A DNA stretch of 64,000 nt from Desulfatibacillum aliphaticivorans DSM 15576 (GCF_000429905.1 NZ_AUCT01000030.1:1-64000), one strand, 5' to 3'; positions 8,614-16,801 are shown, counted from the first letter of the stretch. Notes: generated by a model from the letters alone, not told the origin. A program made the numbers and translations.

Positions 8614-9079
8614 TAAATCTTTCCGGCAAAGGCGTGCCATTTCCGCCGGTCTCATCCGTGAGTGCGACAAAAACAGGTATATTGACGATCAGCCAATTAT
8701 AAAATGGAGAGATGGCGTTAAATTCTTCCCTTGTCAACGATTGTTCAAGCAAATCAAGCCAAATATTTAAATTCGCAGCCCAATAGGTTGTCTGAAAACC
8801 GTGCGCCCGGTAGGCGCGGAAAACCCAAAGAACCGTTTCCACCAAAACATTGGGGTCATAATTCAAAAACATGGACTCCATGAATCTGGCGAAATTGCGG
8901 TTATTGTCCTCGGCCATTTGGCGATTACCCTTTCCCGTCAATTTTTCCAGATCAGGCCGTTCCCCCATAAGCTGGTTCCCTTGAGCGGCAAATTGATCGC
9001 GCTTTTGTGAAAAAGCCCGGGCAATATCTTTGGAAGGTTGAATAAGTTCCCCGGCCGTCTTCATGATTTGTTCCTTCAT
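8603..9079 (-). CDS. Unrecognised helical protein between sensor pairs
   Basis: About 158 residues; I choose the ATG at 9079 because AAGGAGA lies just upstream. The protein is predicted almost entirely helical: a charged N-terminal third, then aromatic-rich helices with NYDPNVLVETVLWVFRAY, YWAANLNIWLDLL and ISPFYNWLIVNIPVF. The regular pattern of aromatic and leucine residues resembles globin-like sensor domains found in stressosome-type proteins, but I cannot assign a family. It sits between two cobalamin-PAS pairs on the same strand, so it may join the same signalling assembly. Its last codons are part of the downstream sigma-54-like element. Confidence 0.7.
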   Translation of the reverse strand: MKEQIMKTAGELIQPSKDIARAFSQKRDQFAAQGNQLMGERPDLEKLTGKGNRQMAEDNNRNFARFMESMFLNYDPNVLVETVLWVFRAYRAHGFQTTYWAANLNIWLDLLEQSLTREEFNAISPFYNWLIVNIPVFVALTDETGGNGTPLPERFRHN

Positions 9080-9163
9080 GGCGTTCTCCTTGGATTTTAG
9101 CATCCCCTCTGTTTGTTTATCCTTTTCCGGGCATCGCATGGAGATGAACATCTAACAGCGAAA

Positions 9164-9769
9164 TCAGCATTCATCATCATCAATATCAGGGTATAGCCTT
9201 TCAAGGCACTCAGGGCAGATGCTATGGCTTAATTCTGCATAAGTGTGTTCGGTCAAATATTTTTCAAGTCGATCCCAAATCTGTTTTTCATCACGAATCT
9301 TGTGGCAGTGCATGCAAATAGGAATAATGCCTTGCAGGGTCTTTACATGATCCAGGGCGTTCTGCAATTCAGCATTTTTTTTATGAAGCGTCCGGCTAAG
9401 ATTTCCCAACTCCTGATTCAATGACATAACCTCTGTCTTCAATAGCTCCATTTCATCAAAATCCTTACGGCCAAAAACCAGAATATCATCCTCGGCGGGC
9501 GTAAATTTCAATAAATATGTCTCGGGGCCGCCCTGGACGGTTTGAATACTAAACGGTTTTTCACACTCAGAGCCCTTTGCAATCTCCCGGATATTAAAAA
9601 TGTTTTGAAAATCCAGGATAATGTTTTGAAATGGTTCCCCCATGACATGTTCGCCACAGATTTGACAGGCGCATTGATTCATTGACAGGATGCGGCCTTC
9701 CGAATCCAGCCTGAAAAAAAGAAGCGTCCCGCTGCTGTTGATGTAGTCATAAAAGGCCTTGAGTTTCAT
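9164..9769 (-). CDS. PAS protein with C-terminal Cys cluster, copy 2
   Basis: Paralogue of the gene at 7287, also 201 residues when started at the ATG at 9769, which has AGGG at good spacing; an ATG six codons earlier has no ribosome site. The layout is the same: PAS with cysteines at 35 and 38 (CACQICGEH), coiled coil, then ICMHCHKIR and ICPEC with the final KLYP-like RLYP. The two copies are clearly diverged in the middle of the PAS domain, including the would-be ligand pocket, so they may see different signals. It follows the second cobalamin gene after 35 bases. Confidence 0.8.
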   Translation of the reverse strand: MKLKAFYDYINSSGTLLFFRLDSEGRILSMNQCACQICGEHVMGEPFQNIILDFQNIFNIREIAKGSECEKPFSIQTVQGGPETYLLKFTPAEDDILVFGRKDFDEMELLKTEVMSLNQELGNLSRTLHKKNAELQNALDHVKTLQGIIPICMHCHKIRDEKQIWDRLEKYLTEHTYAELSHSICPECLERLYPDIDDDEC

Positions 9770-9804
9770 AGCCGCCCTATACCTCATTTAACTCGTTGCA
9801 TTAT

Positions 9805-10428
9805 TTATATTTTTTCTAGTTCCGCCAAGGAAAACACACAAAAAGTGTTGGCATATTTTTTGATTTTATCCGCCCCGCCCCAGTTAAGACCTTGCCCGCC
9901 TACGGCGATATCAAGACTGCCGAACTCCGCCTTTACGGCCTCAATACCTTGTATCAGTGAAGGCATGTTAAAGTAGACGCTTAACGACATGCCCACAAGA
10001 TCAGGCTTCACCTCGTCTATGAAAGCAAGCATATGATCCAAAGGAGTGTTTGCCCCTAAAAAATAGGAACTCCATCCATGGGTCTCAAGTATGTCTGCGG
10101 CCATTTTGCCGCCGATTTGGTGGAACTCGTTGGCGGTGCATGAGATCACGGCTTTTTTATCGTTTTTTTCTTCATGAAATAAGCGAGGATAGACCAAATT
10201 CAGAAGGTTTTCCGTAATGGCGGTGACCAGATGCTCCCTGGCGACGGAAATTTTGTTGGTTTCCCAAAGGCGTCCTGTTTCATAAAGGCTTTTCTGAAAC
10301 AAATCGACATATAGCTCTTTAATATCGATTCTTTGATCAAGCAGGCCTTGCACGATGCGAGTGCATTCGATCCGCCGGCCGCCCAGGAGATGATTGAAAT
10401 ACTCGTTGTATAAATCTTCCGTTATCAT
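9805..10428 (-). CDS. Stand-alone cobalamin-binding sensor, CarH-like, copy 2
   Basis: Paralogue of the gene at 7899, 207 residues. The key residues occupy identical positions: W55, E65, H66 in the cap and E101-x-H103-x-x-G106 in the Rossmann domain. The conserved sequence GRLW to SVAREHLVTAIT is almost unchanged between copies, while the C-terminal third differs. AAAGGAG precedes the ATG. It is the first gene of a five-gene leftward run (cobalamin, PAS, helical, cobalamin, PAS) and has its own sigma-54-like element at 10475-10490. No methyltransferase or corrinoid activator gene is nearby, which argues against a methyl-transfer role. Confidence 0.85.
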   Translation of the reverse strand: MITEDLYNEYFNHLLGGRRIECTRIVQGLLDQRIDIKELYVDLFQKSLYETGRLWETNKISVAREHLVTAITENLLNLVYPRLFHEEKNDKKAVISCTANEFHQIGGKMAADILETHGWSSYFLGANTPLDHMLAFIDEVKPDLVGMSLSVYFNMPSLIQGIEAVKAEFGSLDIAVGGQGLNWGGADKIKKYANTFCVFSLAELEKI

Positions 10429-10474
10429 GATCCGCTCCTTTTTTGAGAAAGGGAGATTTTCAAAAGGAACTTTT

Positions 10475-10490
10475 ATGCATCAATTGTGCC
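10475..10490 (-). promoter_or_regulatory. Sigma-54-like -24/-12 element, copy 2
   Basis: GGCACAATTGATGCAT on the minus strand, with the GG-N10-GC spacing of sigma-54 promoters, lies 49 bases before the ATG at 10428. It matches the element at 8598-8613 at 15 of 16 positions while the flanking bases differ, which suggests selection on this word. No sigma-54 activator gene lies nearby. Confidence 0.55.
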
Positions 10491-10508
10491 GGAGGATCTA
10501 AAACAACA

Positions 10509-10544
10509 AATCCCCCGCCTCCTCAAGAAAGGAAACGGGGGATT
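10509..10544 (-). terminator. Terminator of the fatty-acid operon
   Basis: The arms AATCCCCCG and CGGGGGATT form a nine-pair stem with an 18-base loop; reading leftward the stem is followed by TGTTGTTTTA. It lies 25 bases past the stop of the thiolase gene and separates that operon from the cobalamin sensor run. Confidence 0.65.
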
Positions 10545-10568
10545 GATTATACAACGAATAAAAACCTT

Positions 10569-11810
10569 TTAGTTGGCCTTTTCCAGGATGTGAATGCACA
10601 TGGCCGCTTCCTCCACGCCGATGTTGCCGCCGCCGTTTTCGGCCAGGCCTAGGCGCGCCCCTTCAACCTGCCGCTGGCCCGCTTCTCCCCGAAGCTGGAT
10701 GCCCAGTTCGTAAATCTGGGCCAGGCCCGAGGCGCCGATGGGATGGCCGCGGCATTCCAAACCGCCCGAGGTGTTCACGGGCTGCTTGCCTCCCAGGCGG
10801 GTGGCGCCGGTTTCGGCCCAGGGGCCTCCTTCGCCCATGGGGCAGAATCCCATGGCTTCGGTCTGGTGCAGTTCGCCGTAGGTGGTGGCGTCATGCAATT
10901 CGGCAAGGCTGATGTCCCGGGGGCCGACTCCCGCCTTATCGTAAGCGATCTTGACCAGCCGCTCGCCGATGTCCTCGCCGTCCAGATCCCGATCCCGCCC
11001 GGTTCCCAGAATGGAGGCCAGAATCTTCACGGGCCTGGGGTCTTTCAGTTTTTTCAAATAGCTTTCCGAGCACACGATGGCCGCCGCCGCGCCGTCGCCC
11101 ACGGGCGCGCACATGGCGCGGGTCAGGGGATAGGCCACCTTTTTGTCAGCCAGAACCTCTTCGGGCGTCATCACGGACTGATATTGAGCCAAAGGGTTCA
11201 GGGACCCATGAAAATGGTTCTTGGAGCAAATGAGCGCCAATTGCTCCTGGGTGGAGCCGAAAGTCTGCATGTGCCACCGGCATCCCATGGCGTAGGCGTC
11301 CATAAAGATGCTGCGGCCTTCGCCGGGTGCGCCGTCCTGGTCCGCCTGGCCGGAGCTCAGGCGCTTGCCCATTTCCTCAAAGAGCTTGATGGAATCCTCG
11401 ATCCGCTCCAGGTCCATGCACGAGGCGTAGGCGCCCAGGGCGAATCCCTTGTTTTCGTGGGTGATTTTTTCCGATCCCAAGGCCAGGGCCACGTCGTGGG
11501 CGCCGGACTTGACGCCCATGACCGCCAGATTCAAAGCCGTGGACGCGCCCGCGCAGGCGTTTTCCACGTTGGTTACGGGGATGCAGCCAATGCCCATGGA
11601 GCGCAGAATGCACTGGCCCCGGATGGAATGCTGGTTGGTGTACATTCCCCAAAAGGTGTTGGAGAAGTACGCTGCGGTCAGGTCTTCCTTGGTAATGCCT
11701 GCGTCGGCCAGGGCCAGGTTGGTCGCCTCCTGGGCCATGTCGCGGACGGTCCGGTCCGGGTATTTTTGAAACCGGATCATCCCAAGGCCGATGATGTAAA
11801 CGTTTTCCAT
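10569..11810 (-). CDS. SCP-x-type thiolase / acetyl-CoA acetyltransferase
   Basis: The 413-residue product has the nucleophile cysteine in ENACAG (about residue 85), the GHPIGASG histidine motif (about 345-352) and the second cysteine in AAMCIHIL near the C terminus. It belongs to the SCP-x/lipid-transfer branch of thiolases, which cleave or condense 3-ketoacyl-CoA and sometimes act on branched or steroid-like acyl chains. It is the last gene of the acyl-CoA operon, 16 bases after the ferredoxin-nitroreductase gene, and is followed by a terminator. It would supply the final thiolytic step of the degradation the operon seems to encode. Confidence 0.85.
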   Translation of the reverse strand: MENVYIIGLGMIRFQKYPDRTVRDMAQEATNLALADAGITKEDLTAAYFSNTFWGMYTNQHSIRGQCILRSMGIGCIPVTNVENACAGASTALNLAVMGVKSGAHDVALALGSEKITHENKGFALGAYASCMDLERIEDSIKLFEEMGKRLSSGQADQDGAPGEGRSIFMDAYAMGCRWHMQTFGSTQEQLALICSKNHFHGSLNPLAQYQSVMTPEEVLADKKVAYPLTRAMCAPVGDGAAAAIVCSESYLKKLKDPRPVKILASILGTGRDRDLDGEDIGERLVKIAYDKAGVGPRDISLAELHDATTYGELHQTEAMGFCPMGEGGPWAETGATRLGGKQPVNTSGGLECRGHPIGASGLAQIYELGIQLRGEAGQRQVEGARLGLAENGGGNIGVEEAAMCIHILEKAN

Positions 11811-11826
11811 AAAAAAAGTCTCCCTC

Positions 11827-12834
11827 CTATTCGATCCAATCTACCATGGGCGAGTCCCTTTTGACCGCTGCGTCTATCTTGCCTTTGGGGTATCCCAGGG
11901 CGATGGAGGTCACAGGCTCCCATGGGGGCGTTACGCCCAGTTTTCTTTTGAATGATTTCATGTGCGGGTAGTGCAAGGGCTTGATGGACAGGCTGATGTA
12001 GCACGTGCCCAGGCCCAGGGAATGAGCCGCCAGGACCATGTTCTGGGCGCAGATGCCCAGGTCCAGATCCGGATTGCTGATGCCGTGGGTGTTTTTCAAA
12101 AGCATGATCATGGCCGGACAGTCCCAGTAAATGGCGTCGTCCCAGCGCTCGGCCTTTTCCACGGCGGTGTAAGGCCGGGGGTCCATTTCATTGACCATCA
12201 CCTGACTGAGAGCGGTGAACAAAGCGGTTTTCCACGCGGGCTTTTTACCGTCCTTGTTGTGGTACAGGTTCTTGAAGAACTTGAGGGTCTTCATGGCCTC
12301 GCGTTCTATGGTCTTGATGGCGTTTTTGTTGGTGATCACAATGAATTTGTAGGGCTGGCAGTTTCCGGCGGAGGGCGCAAAACGCCCGGCTTCCAAAACG
12401 CGCTTGATCAACTCCTTGGGCACCGGCTTTTTCTTGAACAGGCGGTTGGAGCGGCGTTCATAGATGGTGCGCTCCACCGGGGTCAGATCTTCGCAAAAAT
12501 CCTCGTAAGGTCTTGTTCCGTCCAGGCCCAAGGGGTCGGGATAGGCCATGGCGCCTTGTAGCTGGGTTTTGAAGGGCCCTAGCTCCACCTTGTAGGGGCC
12601 GTCCATTTGCATGGCGCCCGTGGGGCAGACGGCCACGCAGTTCCAGCAATTCAGGCAGGCCTGCTCCATGCCGCCGTAGCCGATGGGTACGGGATAGCCT
12701 TCTTCGTCCAGGTCCAGGCCGAAAGTTGGGCATGCTTCGTAGCAGCGTTTGCATCGGCTGCATAATTCCTTATCCACCTTGCGATCGGGAAAGGTGGAGT
12801 CCGGCAGGTAGGCTTGCTTCCAATTGTCAAACAT
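11827..12834 (-). CDS. Ferredoxin-nitroreductase fusion flavoprotein
   Basis: This 335-residue protein begins with a two-cluster ferredoxin domain, CSRCKRCYEACP (about 22-33) and CLNCWNCVAVCP (about 60-71), each suited to a [4Fe-4S] cluster. A nitroreductase-fold FMN domain follows, opening with YERRSNRLFKKKPVP and RFAPSAGNCQPYKFIVIT (about 125-170). Such fusions pass electrons between ferredoxin-like donors and a flavin. Its place between acyl-CoA ligase and thiolase genes suggests a redox step on an acyl-CoA or an electron outlet for the dehydrogenase; this is inference, as the substrate is not readable from the sequence. Confidence 0.85.
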   Translation of the reverse strand: MFDNWKQAYLPDSTFPDRKVDKELCSRCKRCYEACPTFGLDLDEEGYPVPIGYGGMEQACLNCWNCVAVCPTGAMQMDGPYKVELGPFKTQLQGAMAYPDPLGLDGTRPYEDFCEDLTPVERTIYERRSNRLFKKKPVPKELIKRVLEAGRFAPSAGNCQPYKFIVITNKNAIKTIEREAMKTLKFFKNLYHNKDGKKPAWKTALFTALSQVMVNEMDPRPYTAVEKAERWDDAIYWDCPAMIMLLKNTHGISNPDLDLGICAQNMVLAAHSLGLGTCYISLSIKPLHYPHMKSFKRKLGVTPPWEPVTSIALGYPKGKIDAAVKRDSPMVDWIE

Positions 12835-12851
12835 TGCTCTTCTCCCTTAAA

Positions 12852-14450
12852 TCAAAACACCGCCGTCACGTTTTCCGCGTCGGGGGCGAAATTATCCTTC
12901 AACACCCGGTCCAGGGCCTTTTCGCTGATGGTCTTGGGAATTTCGTCCACCAACTGAAAATAGGACGGCACGGCGTTTTTCTCCAGCTTTTCCAGGCACA
13001 GGGCTTTGACGGCTTCCACGTCCACCCGGCCTCCCTCAAACGGGGCGACGGCCGCCACCAGATCGGACTCTCCGGGCGCTCCCGTGGAGGCGGGAATGCC
13101 GTACACGCAGACTTCGGATACGGACTCGTGCTCGCCGATGATGCGCTCCACGTAGTCGGGCTGAATAAAATCGCCCTGCCTGCGAAGCCCGCCGCCCTTG
13201 CGGAAGTCAAAATAAAAGTTGCCGTCCTTGTCCGTGTGGCAGATGTCCCCGCTTCTAAGCCAGCCGCCCCGGGTTTTTTCCGCCGAGGCTTCCTTTTTTC
13301 CGTAATACTCCACGGTGGTTTCGCCGCTTTTCATCCTGGAAACCAACTCGCCCAGGTGGCCGGGAGGAACTTCCTCGTCGTTTTCGTCCACCACTTTCAT
13401 TTCGATGAGGGCTTCGGGCGGTTTGCCGAAAGAGCCGATGGCGCCGGTCCCGGGAGGCTGATGGGCCAGGCCGCCTTCCACAGCGCCGTACCATTCGTGG
13501 ATCTTGACGTTAAACCGTTTTTCAAAGGCCTCCCAAATAGCCAGGGGCGTGCCCGCGCTGATCACCCGGACCACGGGGTTGTCGCCGTCGTTTTCCTTGG
13601 GAGGTTCGTTGTAAATGCCGGCCATCATGCCGCCCAAGAGCGAATAGGACGTGCACCCGTATTTGCGGCAGATGTCCCACAGCTTGCTTTTGGTGAAGCG
13701 TTCGGAAACCACGGCGGGTATGCCCTTGGATAGGCTTGGGATGACCGTGACCGATTGGGCGTTGCCATGGGTCATGGACAGGCCGGTGTAAAGGACGTCC
13801 GAGTCGTCGTATTGCCAGATGATCTGTCCCAACAGGGAGTAGATCATGTACCTGTCGGCCTTCAAAACCACGCCCTTGGGATCGCCCGTGGTGCCCGAGG
13901 TGTGGATGATCTGGGCGGGCGCGGCGAAATCCAAAGGCGGCAGGTCGTCTGGCAGGTCCGGGCTTTGGGATTCCAGAACCTCGTTAAGGGCCGGGTAGTC
14001 GTCCATGGGCGCTACGCCGTGGTGGTTCTTGTACAAGACTCCGATCACAGGCGCGCCTTTGATGTCGCTCTCCACCTCCCGAATGGAGCCCACCAGGTTA
14101 TCCTCCACGATCACGCCTTTGCACTTGGTGTTGTTGATCTGAAAGGACAGTTTGCGGCCTACGGACCTGGGGTCCACGGGCACGGCCACCGCCCCGATGG
14201 ACAAGGCGCCGAACAAGGCGTAAAGGAACTCCGCATGGTTCCGCATGATGAGGGCGAAGGCGTCGCCCTTGCCTATTCCTGCGCTTTTCAGGGCGCGGGA
14301 CATGCGGTTGACGTTGTCGAATAGAGCGCCGTAGGAGATGACTTCATCGCTGCCGTCGTCCCGGACGAAAATGTAGGCGGTTTTATCCGGGTCGATGTCC
14401 TTGGCGCCCACCAGTTGATAAATGGGCAGACTTTCCAAATTGCCTGGCAT
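12852..14450 (-). CDS. Acyl-CoA ligase (ANL/AMP-forming)
   Basis: This 532-residue enzyme carries the AMP-binding loop HTSGTTGDPKGVV (about 188-200), the WYGAVEGG-type A5 motif, the hinge region SGDICHTDKDGNFYFDFR and a C-terminal catalytic lysine in ISEKALDRVL. It would activate a carboxylic acid to its CoA thioester through an acyl-adenylate. Overall it resembles the medium and long-chain or crotonobetaine-type ligases, but chain length cannot be deduced. It lies in the middle of the leftward fatty-acid operon, with GGGGGAAA before the ATG. Confidence 0.87.
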   Translation of the reverse strand: MPGNLESLPIYQLVGAKDIDPDKTAYIFVRDDGSDEVISYGALFDNVNRMSRALKSAGIGKGDAFALIMRNHAEFLYALFGALSIGAVAVPVDPRSVGRKLSFQINNTKCKGVIVEDNLVGSIREVESDIKGAPVIGVLYKNHHGVAPMDDYPALNEVLESQSPDLPDDLPPLDFAAPAQIIHTSGTTGDPKGVVLKADRYMIYSLLGQIIWQYDDSDVLYTGLSMTHGNAQSVTVIPSLSKGIPAVVSERFTKSKLWDICRKYGCTSYSLLGGMMAGIYNEPPKENDGDNPVVRVISAGTPLAIWEAFEKRFNVKIHEWYGAVEGGLAHQPPGTGAIGSFGKPPEALIEMKVVDENDEEVPPGHLGELVSRMKSGETTVEYYGKKEASAEKTRGGWLRSGDICHTDKDGNFYFDFRKGGGLRRQGDFIQPDYVERIIGEHESVSEVCVYGIPASTGAPGESDLVAAVAPFEGGRVDVEAVKALCLEKLEKNAVPSYFQLVDEIPKTISEKALDRVLKDNFAPDAENVTAVF

Positions 14451-14489
14451 AATTTCCCCCTTATTTAACTTGCGTGAATAGATGACTCC

Positions 14490-15710
14490 TTAAAAATGGT
14501 GCGCCGCCGTGATCATCAGGGTGTCGTTGGCGCCGTCCTCGATCAAAGAGGCCCGGGCGTCCCTGAAAATCTTTTCAATGGGATACTCCTTGCTCAAGCC
14601 GACGCCGCCGAAAATCTGCACCGCGTCGTTGGCCACTTCCAAAGCGGTCTGAGTGCAAAAGACCTTGGAGGCGATGGAGTACTCGGTCAAAGGCGGCGAA
14701 TTGTTCAGGTTGTACACAAAGGCGGCCCGGGACAAGGCGCGGGCCGCTTCCACCTTCATGAACATGGAAAACAGCTTGTGCTTGATCATCTGGTGCTGAA
14801 AAATGGGCTTGCCTCCCTGGATGCGCTTTTTGGAGTAATCCAAAGCCAGGTCGAAAGCCGACCTTGCCACGCCCGTAAAGATGGCGCCCATGGACGCGTT
14901 GGCCGTGGCCAGGGTAAGATCCAGAATGCCGTCGTAGGCTTCCTGGTCCACCATCATATAATCCCTGGGAATGCGCACATTATCGAAATACAATTCCCCC
15001 TGGTTCAGGTCGCGCTGGCCCATTTTGTCCAGGGGCTTGCCTTTTCGGACGCCGGGCAGGTCCGTGGGAATCACGCAGATGCCGCCGCCGGCCATGCCCA
15101 TGGAAGGCTCGATGGTCAAAAAGCACAGGCAGTGGGTTGCCACGGTTCCGTTGGAGACCCAGGCGGATTTCTGGCCGGAAATCACCCATTCGTCGCCGTC
15201 CAGACGGGCCTTGACGTCGCAGGAGATGTCCGGATTGGAAAACATTTCCGTGCCCGGAGACAGGGTGTCTGTGCCGTGCTCGGGCTCGGTGATGCCCCAG
15301 CATCCGATAAAGGAGGCGTCGTCGCATTCGCAGAACGGCAGTATGACGTCGTCGATGAGTTTGTCCGTAGGAACCATGGAGCTGAAAAACGCCGGGAAGC
15401 ATCCCACGCACAGGCCGATGGCCATGCCGCCCGCGCCCCAGCCAAGCTCCTCCAGGACGATATGCACGTCCAGGGGATCCAGGCCCATGCCGCCCCAGGT
15501 GTCCGGGATGAAAATGGAGTGATAGCCCAGCTCGTAGCCTTTTTTCATGACGTTCCAATAAACCGGGCTTTTGATGACTTCCTCGGGATCGGCCAACTGG
15601 TCCAGTTCAATGGACGCAGGCCGCATTACTTCCTTGGCGAATTTGTGAGTCTCCCGTTTCAGGGCGATCTGTTCTTCCGTGAGGTCAATGTTGAGTTCGT
15701 TGTAAGTCAT
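14490..15710 (-). CDS. Acyl-CoA dehydrogenase
   Basis: The 406-residue flavoprotein has the helical N-terminal domain, the central beta domain with GCWGITEPEHGTD and VSNG, and the C-terminal helical domain with FDLALDYSKKRIQGGKPI and the FAD contact QIFGGVGLSKEYP. It would oxidise an acyl-CoA to the enoyl-CoA. Near the C terminus most relatives have YEG, whose Glu is the catalytic base; here the phrase is IEDG, placing Asp directly before the glycine. This could mean a shifted or absent base. It follows the SCP2 gene after 15 bases. Confidence 0.87.
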   Translation of the reverse strand: MTYNELNIDLTEEQIALKRETHKFAKEVMRPASIELDQLADPEEVIKSPVYWNVMKKGYELGYHSIFIPDTWGGMGLDPLDVHIVLEELGWGAGGMAIGLCVGCFPAFFSSMVPTDKLIDDVILPFCECDDASFIGCWGITEPEHGTDTLSPGTEMFSNPDISCDVKARLDGDEWVISGQKSAWVSNGTVATHCLCFLTIEPSMGMAGGGICVIPTDLPGVRKGKPLDKMGQRDLNQGELYFDNVRIPRDYMMVDQEAYDGILDLTLATANASMGAIFTGVARSAFDLALDYSKKRIQGGKPIFQHQMIKHKLFSMFMKVEAARALSRAAFVYNLNNSPPLTEYSIASKVFCTQTALEVANDAVQIFGGVGLSKEYPIEKIFRDARASLIEDGANDTLMITAAHHF

Positions 15711-15725
15711 CCAGGGCTCCTTGGA

Positions 15726-16121
15726 TTAGAGGGGAAGGTTGTTGGCCTTGGCGATTTCGGGATAGGCTTCGTGGGCGGGCTTGAGCAGGGGCAGGAGCTT
15801 GAGCACCTTGGGCAGAGGCCCCTTGGTTTTGACCTTTCTCTTGGCGATGGCCACGGGCAAGGAAATGTTTTTCAGCCAAAAATGATGGCAGGTGTCGCCG
15901 GAGAGCTCCATGGTGACGTCCGGCTTGAGGTCGGCCTTGCCGCAAATGACGCCCTGGCTTTTTGGATCCAGCCAAATCTGGCCGTTTGGCTCGGAAATAT
16001 TGAACAAAATGGTGATATTGGCTTTCAAGGCCTTTTCAAAAACTTCCTCGTCGTTCATCAAACCGGTAAACAGCCCCCCCAGGACTTCGTACATTTTTTC
16101 CGTACTTTCAAATACTGGCAT
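15726..16121 (-). CDS. SCP2 sterol-carrier-domain protein
   Basis: The 131-residue product is a single SCP2-like lipid-binding domain with ITILFNISEPNGQIWLDP and DVTMELSGDTCHHFWLKN. In this family the hydrophobic tunnel carries fatty acyl-CoA or sterols. It is the first enzyme-associated gene after the TetR regulator, with AAAGGAGGAG before the ATG, and 15 bases before the dehydrogenase gene. It probably delivers the operon's lipid substrate. A C-terminal proline and leucine-rich region (about 100-120) may be a separate helix. Confidence 0.82.
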   Translation of the reverse strand: MPVFESTEKMYEVLGGLFTGLMNDEEVFEKALKANITILFNISEPNGQIWLDPKSQGVICGKADLKPDVTMELSGDTCHHFWLKNISLPVAIAKRKVKTKGPLPKVLKLLPLLKPAHEAYPEIAKANNLPL

Positions 16122-16183
16122 GTCTCCTCCTTTTGTTTATCCGGCTCGGCAAGGTTGAGATCCCTCCAAACCGATGTGCAGGG

Positions 16184-16801
16184 TTATGTATGATTGGCAA
16201 TTATATAAGGGGCCATAAGCCCCCGGATGGCGTTATGATACGACTCCAAAGCCCAGTCCCGGCTGTGGTCCTTCCTGGCCAAAAACCATCTTGTGGCTAT
16301 CCCCTGGTACACGGCGGATATGGCCCGGGCCATGGGTTCGGGCTTGAGCGGCGAAAATAGGCCGGCCTCCACGCCCTCCCGGATAATCCGGGACAAAAGA
16401 TCCACCCATTTGTCCACCCAGTCGCTGAACAGCACGCGATACTCGGGATCGCGCCCGGCCACGGACATGCAGTCAAACAGGAGAGGGTATCCCCACACCA
16501 CGTCCGGATCGGCGGCGGCGAACAGGCTTTCAAAACCCAGGAGCTTGTCCAGGGGATCTTCTATCTCTGCGGCCTCGCGCTCCACCCTTTCAAAAATCAT
16601 GCGGTAAAACTCGGTGAATGCCTCCTGAAAAAGCTCCCGCTTGGTTTTAAAATAATGGGCGAGCCCGCCCTTGGACATATTGGCCGCCTGGGCGATTTCC
16701 GCCATGGTGGCCTTGGCGTACCCTTTGTTGGATATGGTGAGCAGCGCGGCGTCTATGATCTGCTTGCGGCGGATTTCTTCCAATTCGGGAATTGGGGGCA
16801 T
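16184..16801 (-). CDS. TetR-family regulator of the acyl-CoA operon
   Basis: About 205 residues from the ATG at 16801, which has GGAG six bases upstream. The N-terminal helix-turn-helix reads ATMAEIAQAANMSKGGLAHYFKTKRELF in pieces typical of TetR (about residues 28-55), followed by a variable ligand domain. TetR regulators next to SCP2, acyl-CoA dehydrogenase and ligase genes commonly respond to acyl-CoA. It lies at the head of that leftward operon with a 62-base gap to SCP2, so it probably controls both itself and the operon. A palindrome at 16978-16995 is a candidate operator. Confidence 0.85.
   Translation of the reverse strand: MPPIPELEEIRRKQIIDAALLTISNKGYAKATMAEIAQAANMSKGGLAHYFKTKRELFQEAFTEFYRMIFERVEREAAEIEDPLDKLLGFESLFAAADPDVVWGYPLLFDCMSVAGRDPEYRVLFSDWVDKWVDLLSRIIREGVEAGLFSPLKPEPMARAISAVYQGIATRWFLARKDHSRDWALESYHNAIRGLMAPYIIANHT

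Noticed and set aside
14496..16193. Long plus-strand frame across acyl-CoA dehydrogenase and SCP2
   Set aside because: It is antisense to two well-supported genes and its translation has no recognisable domain.
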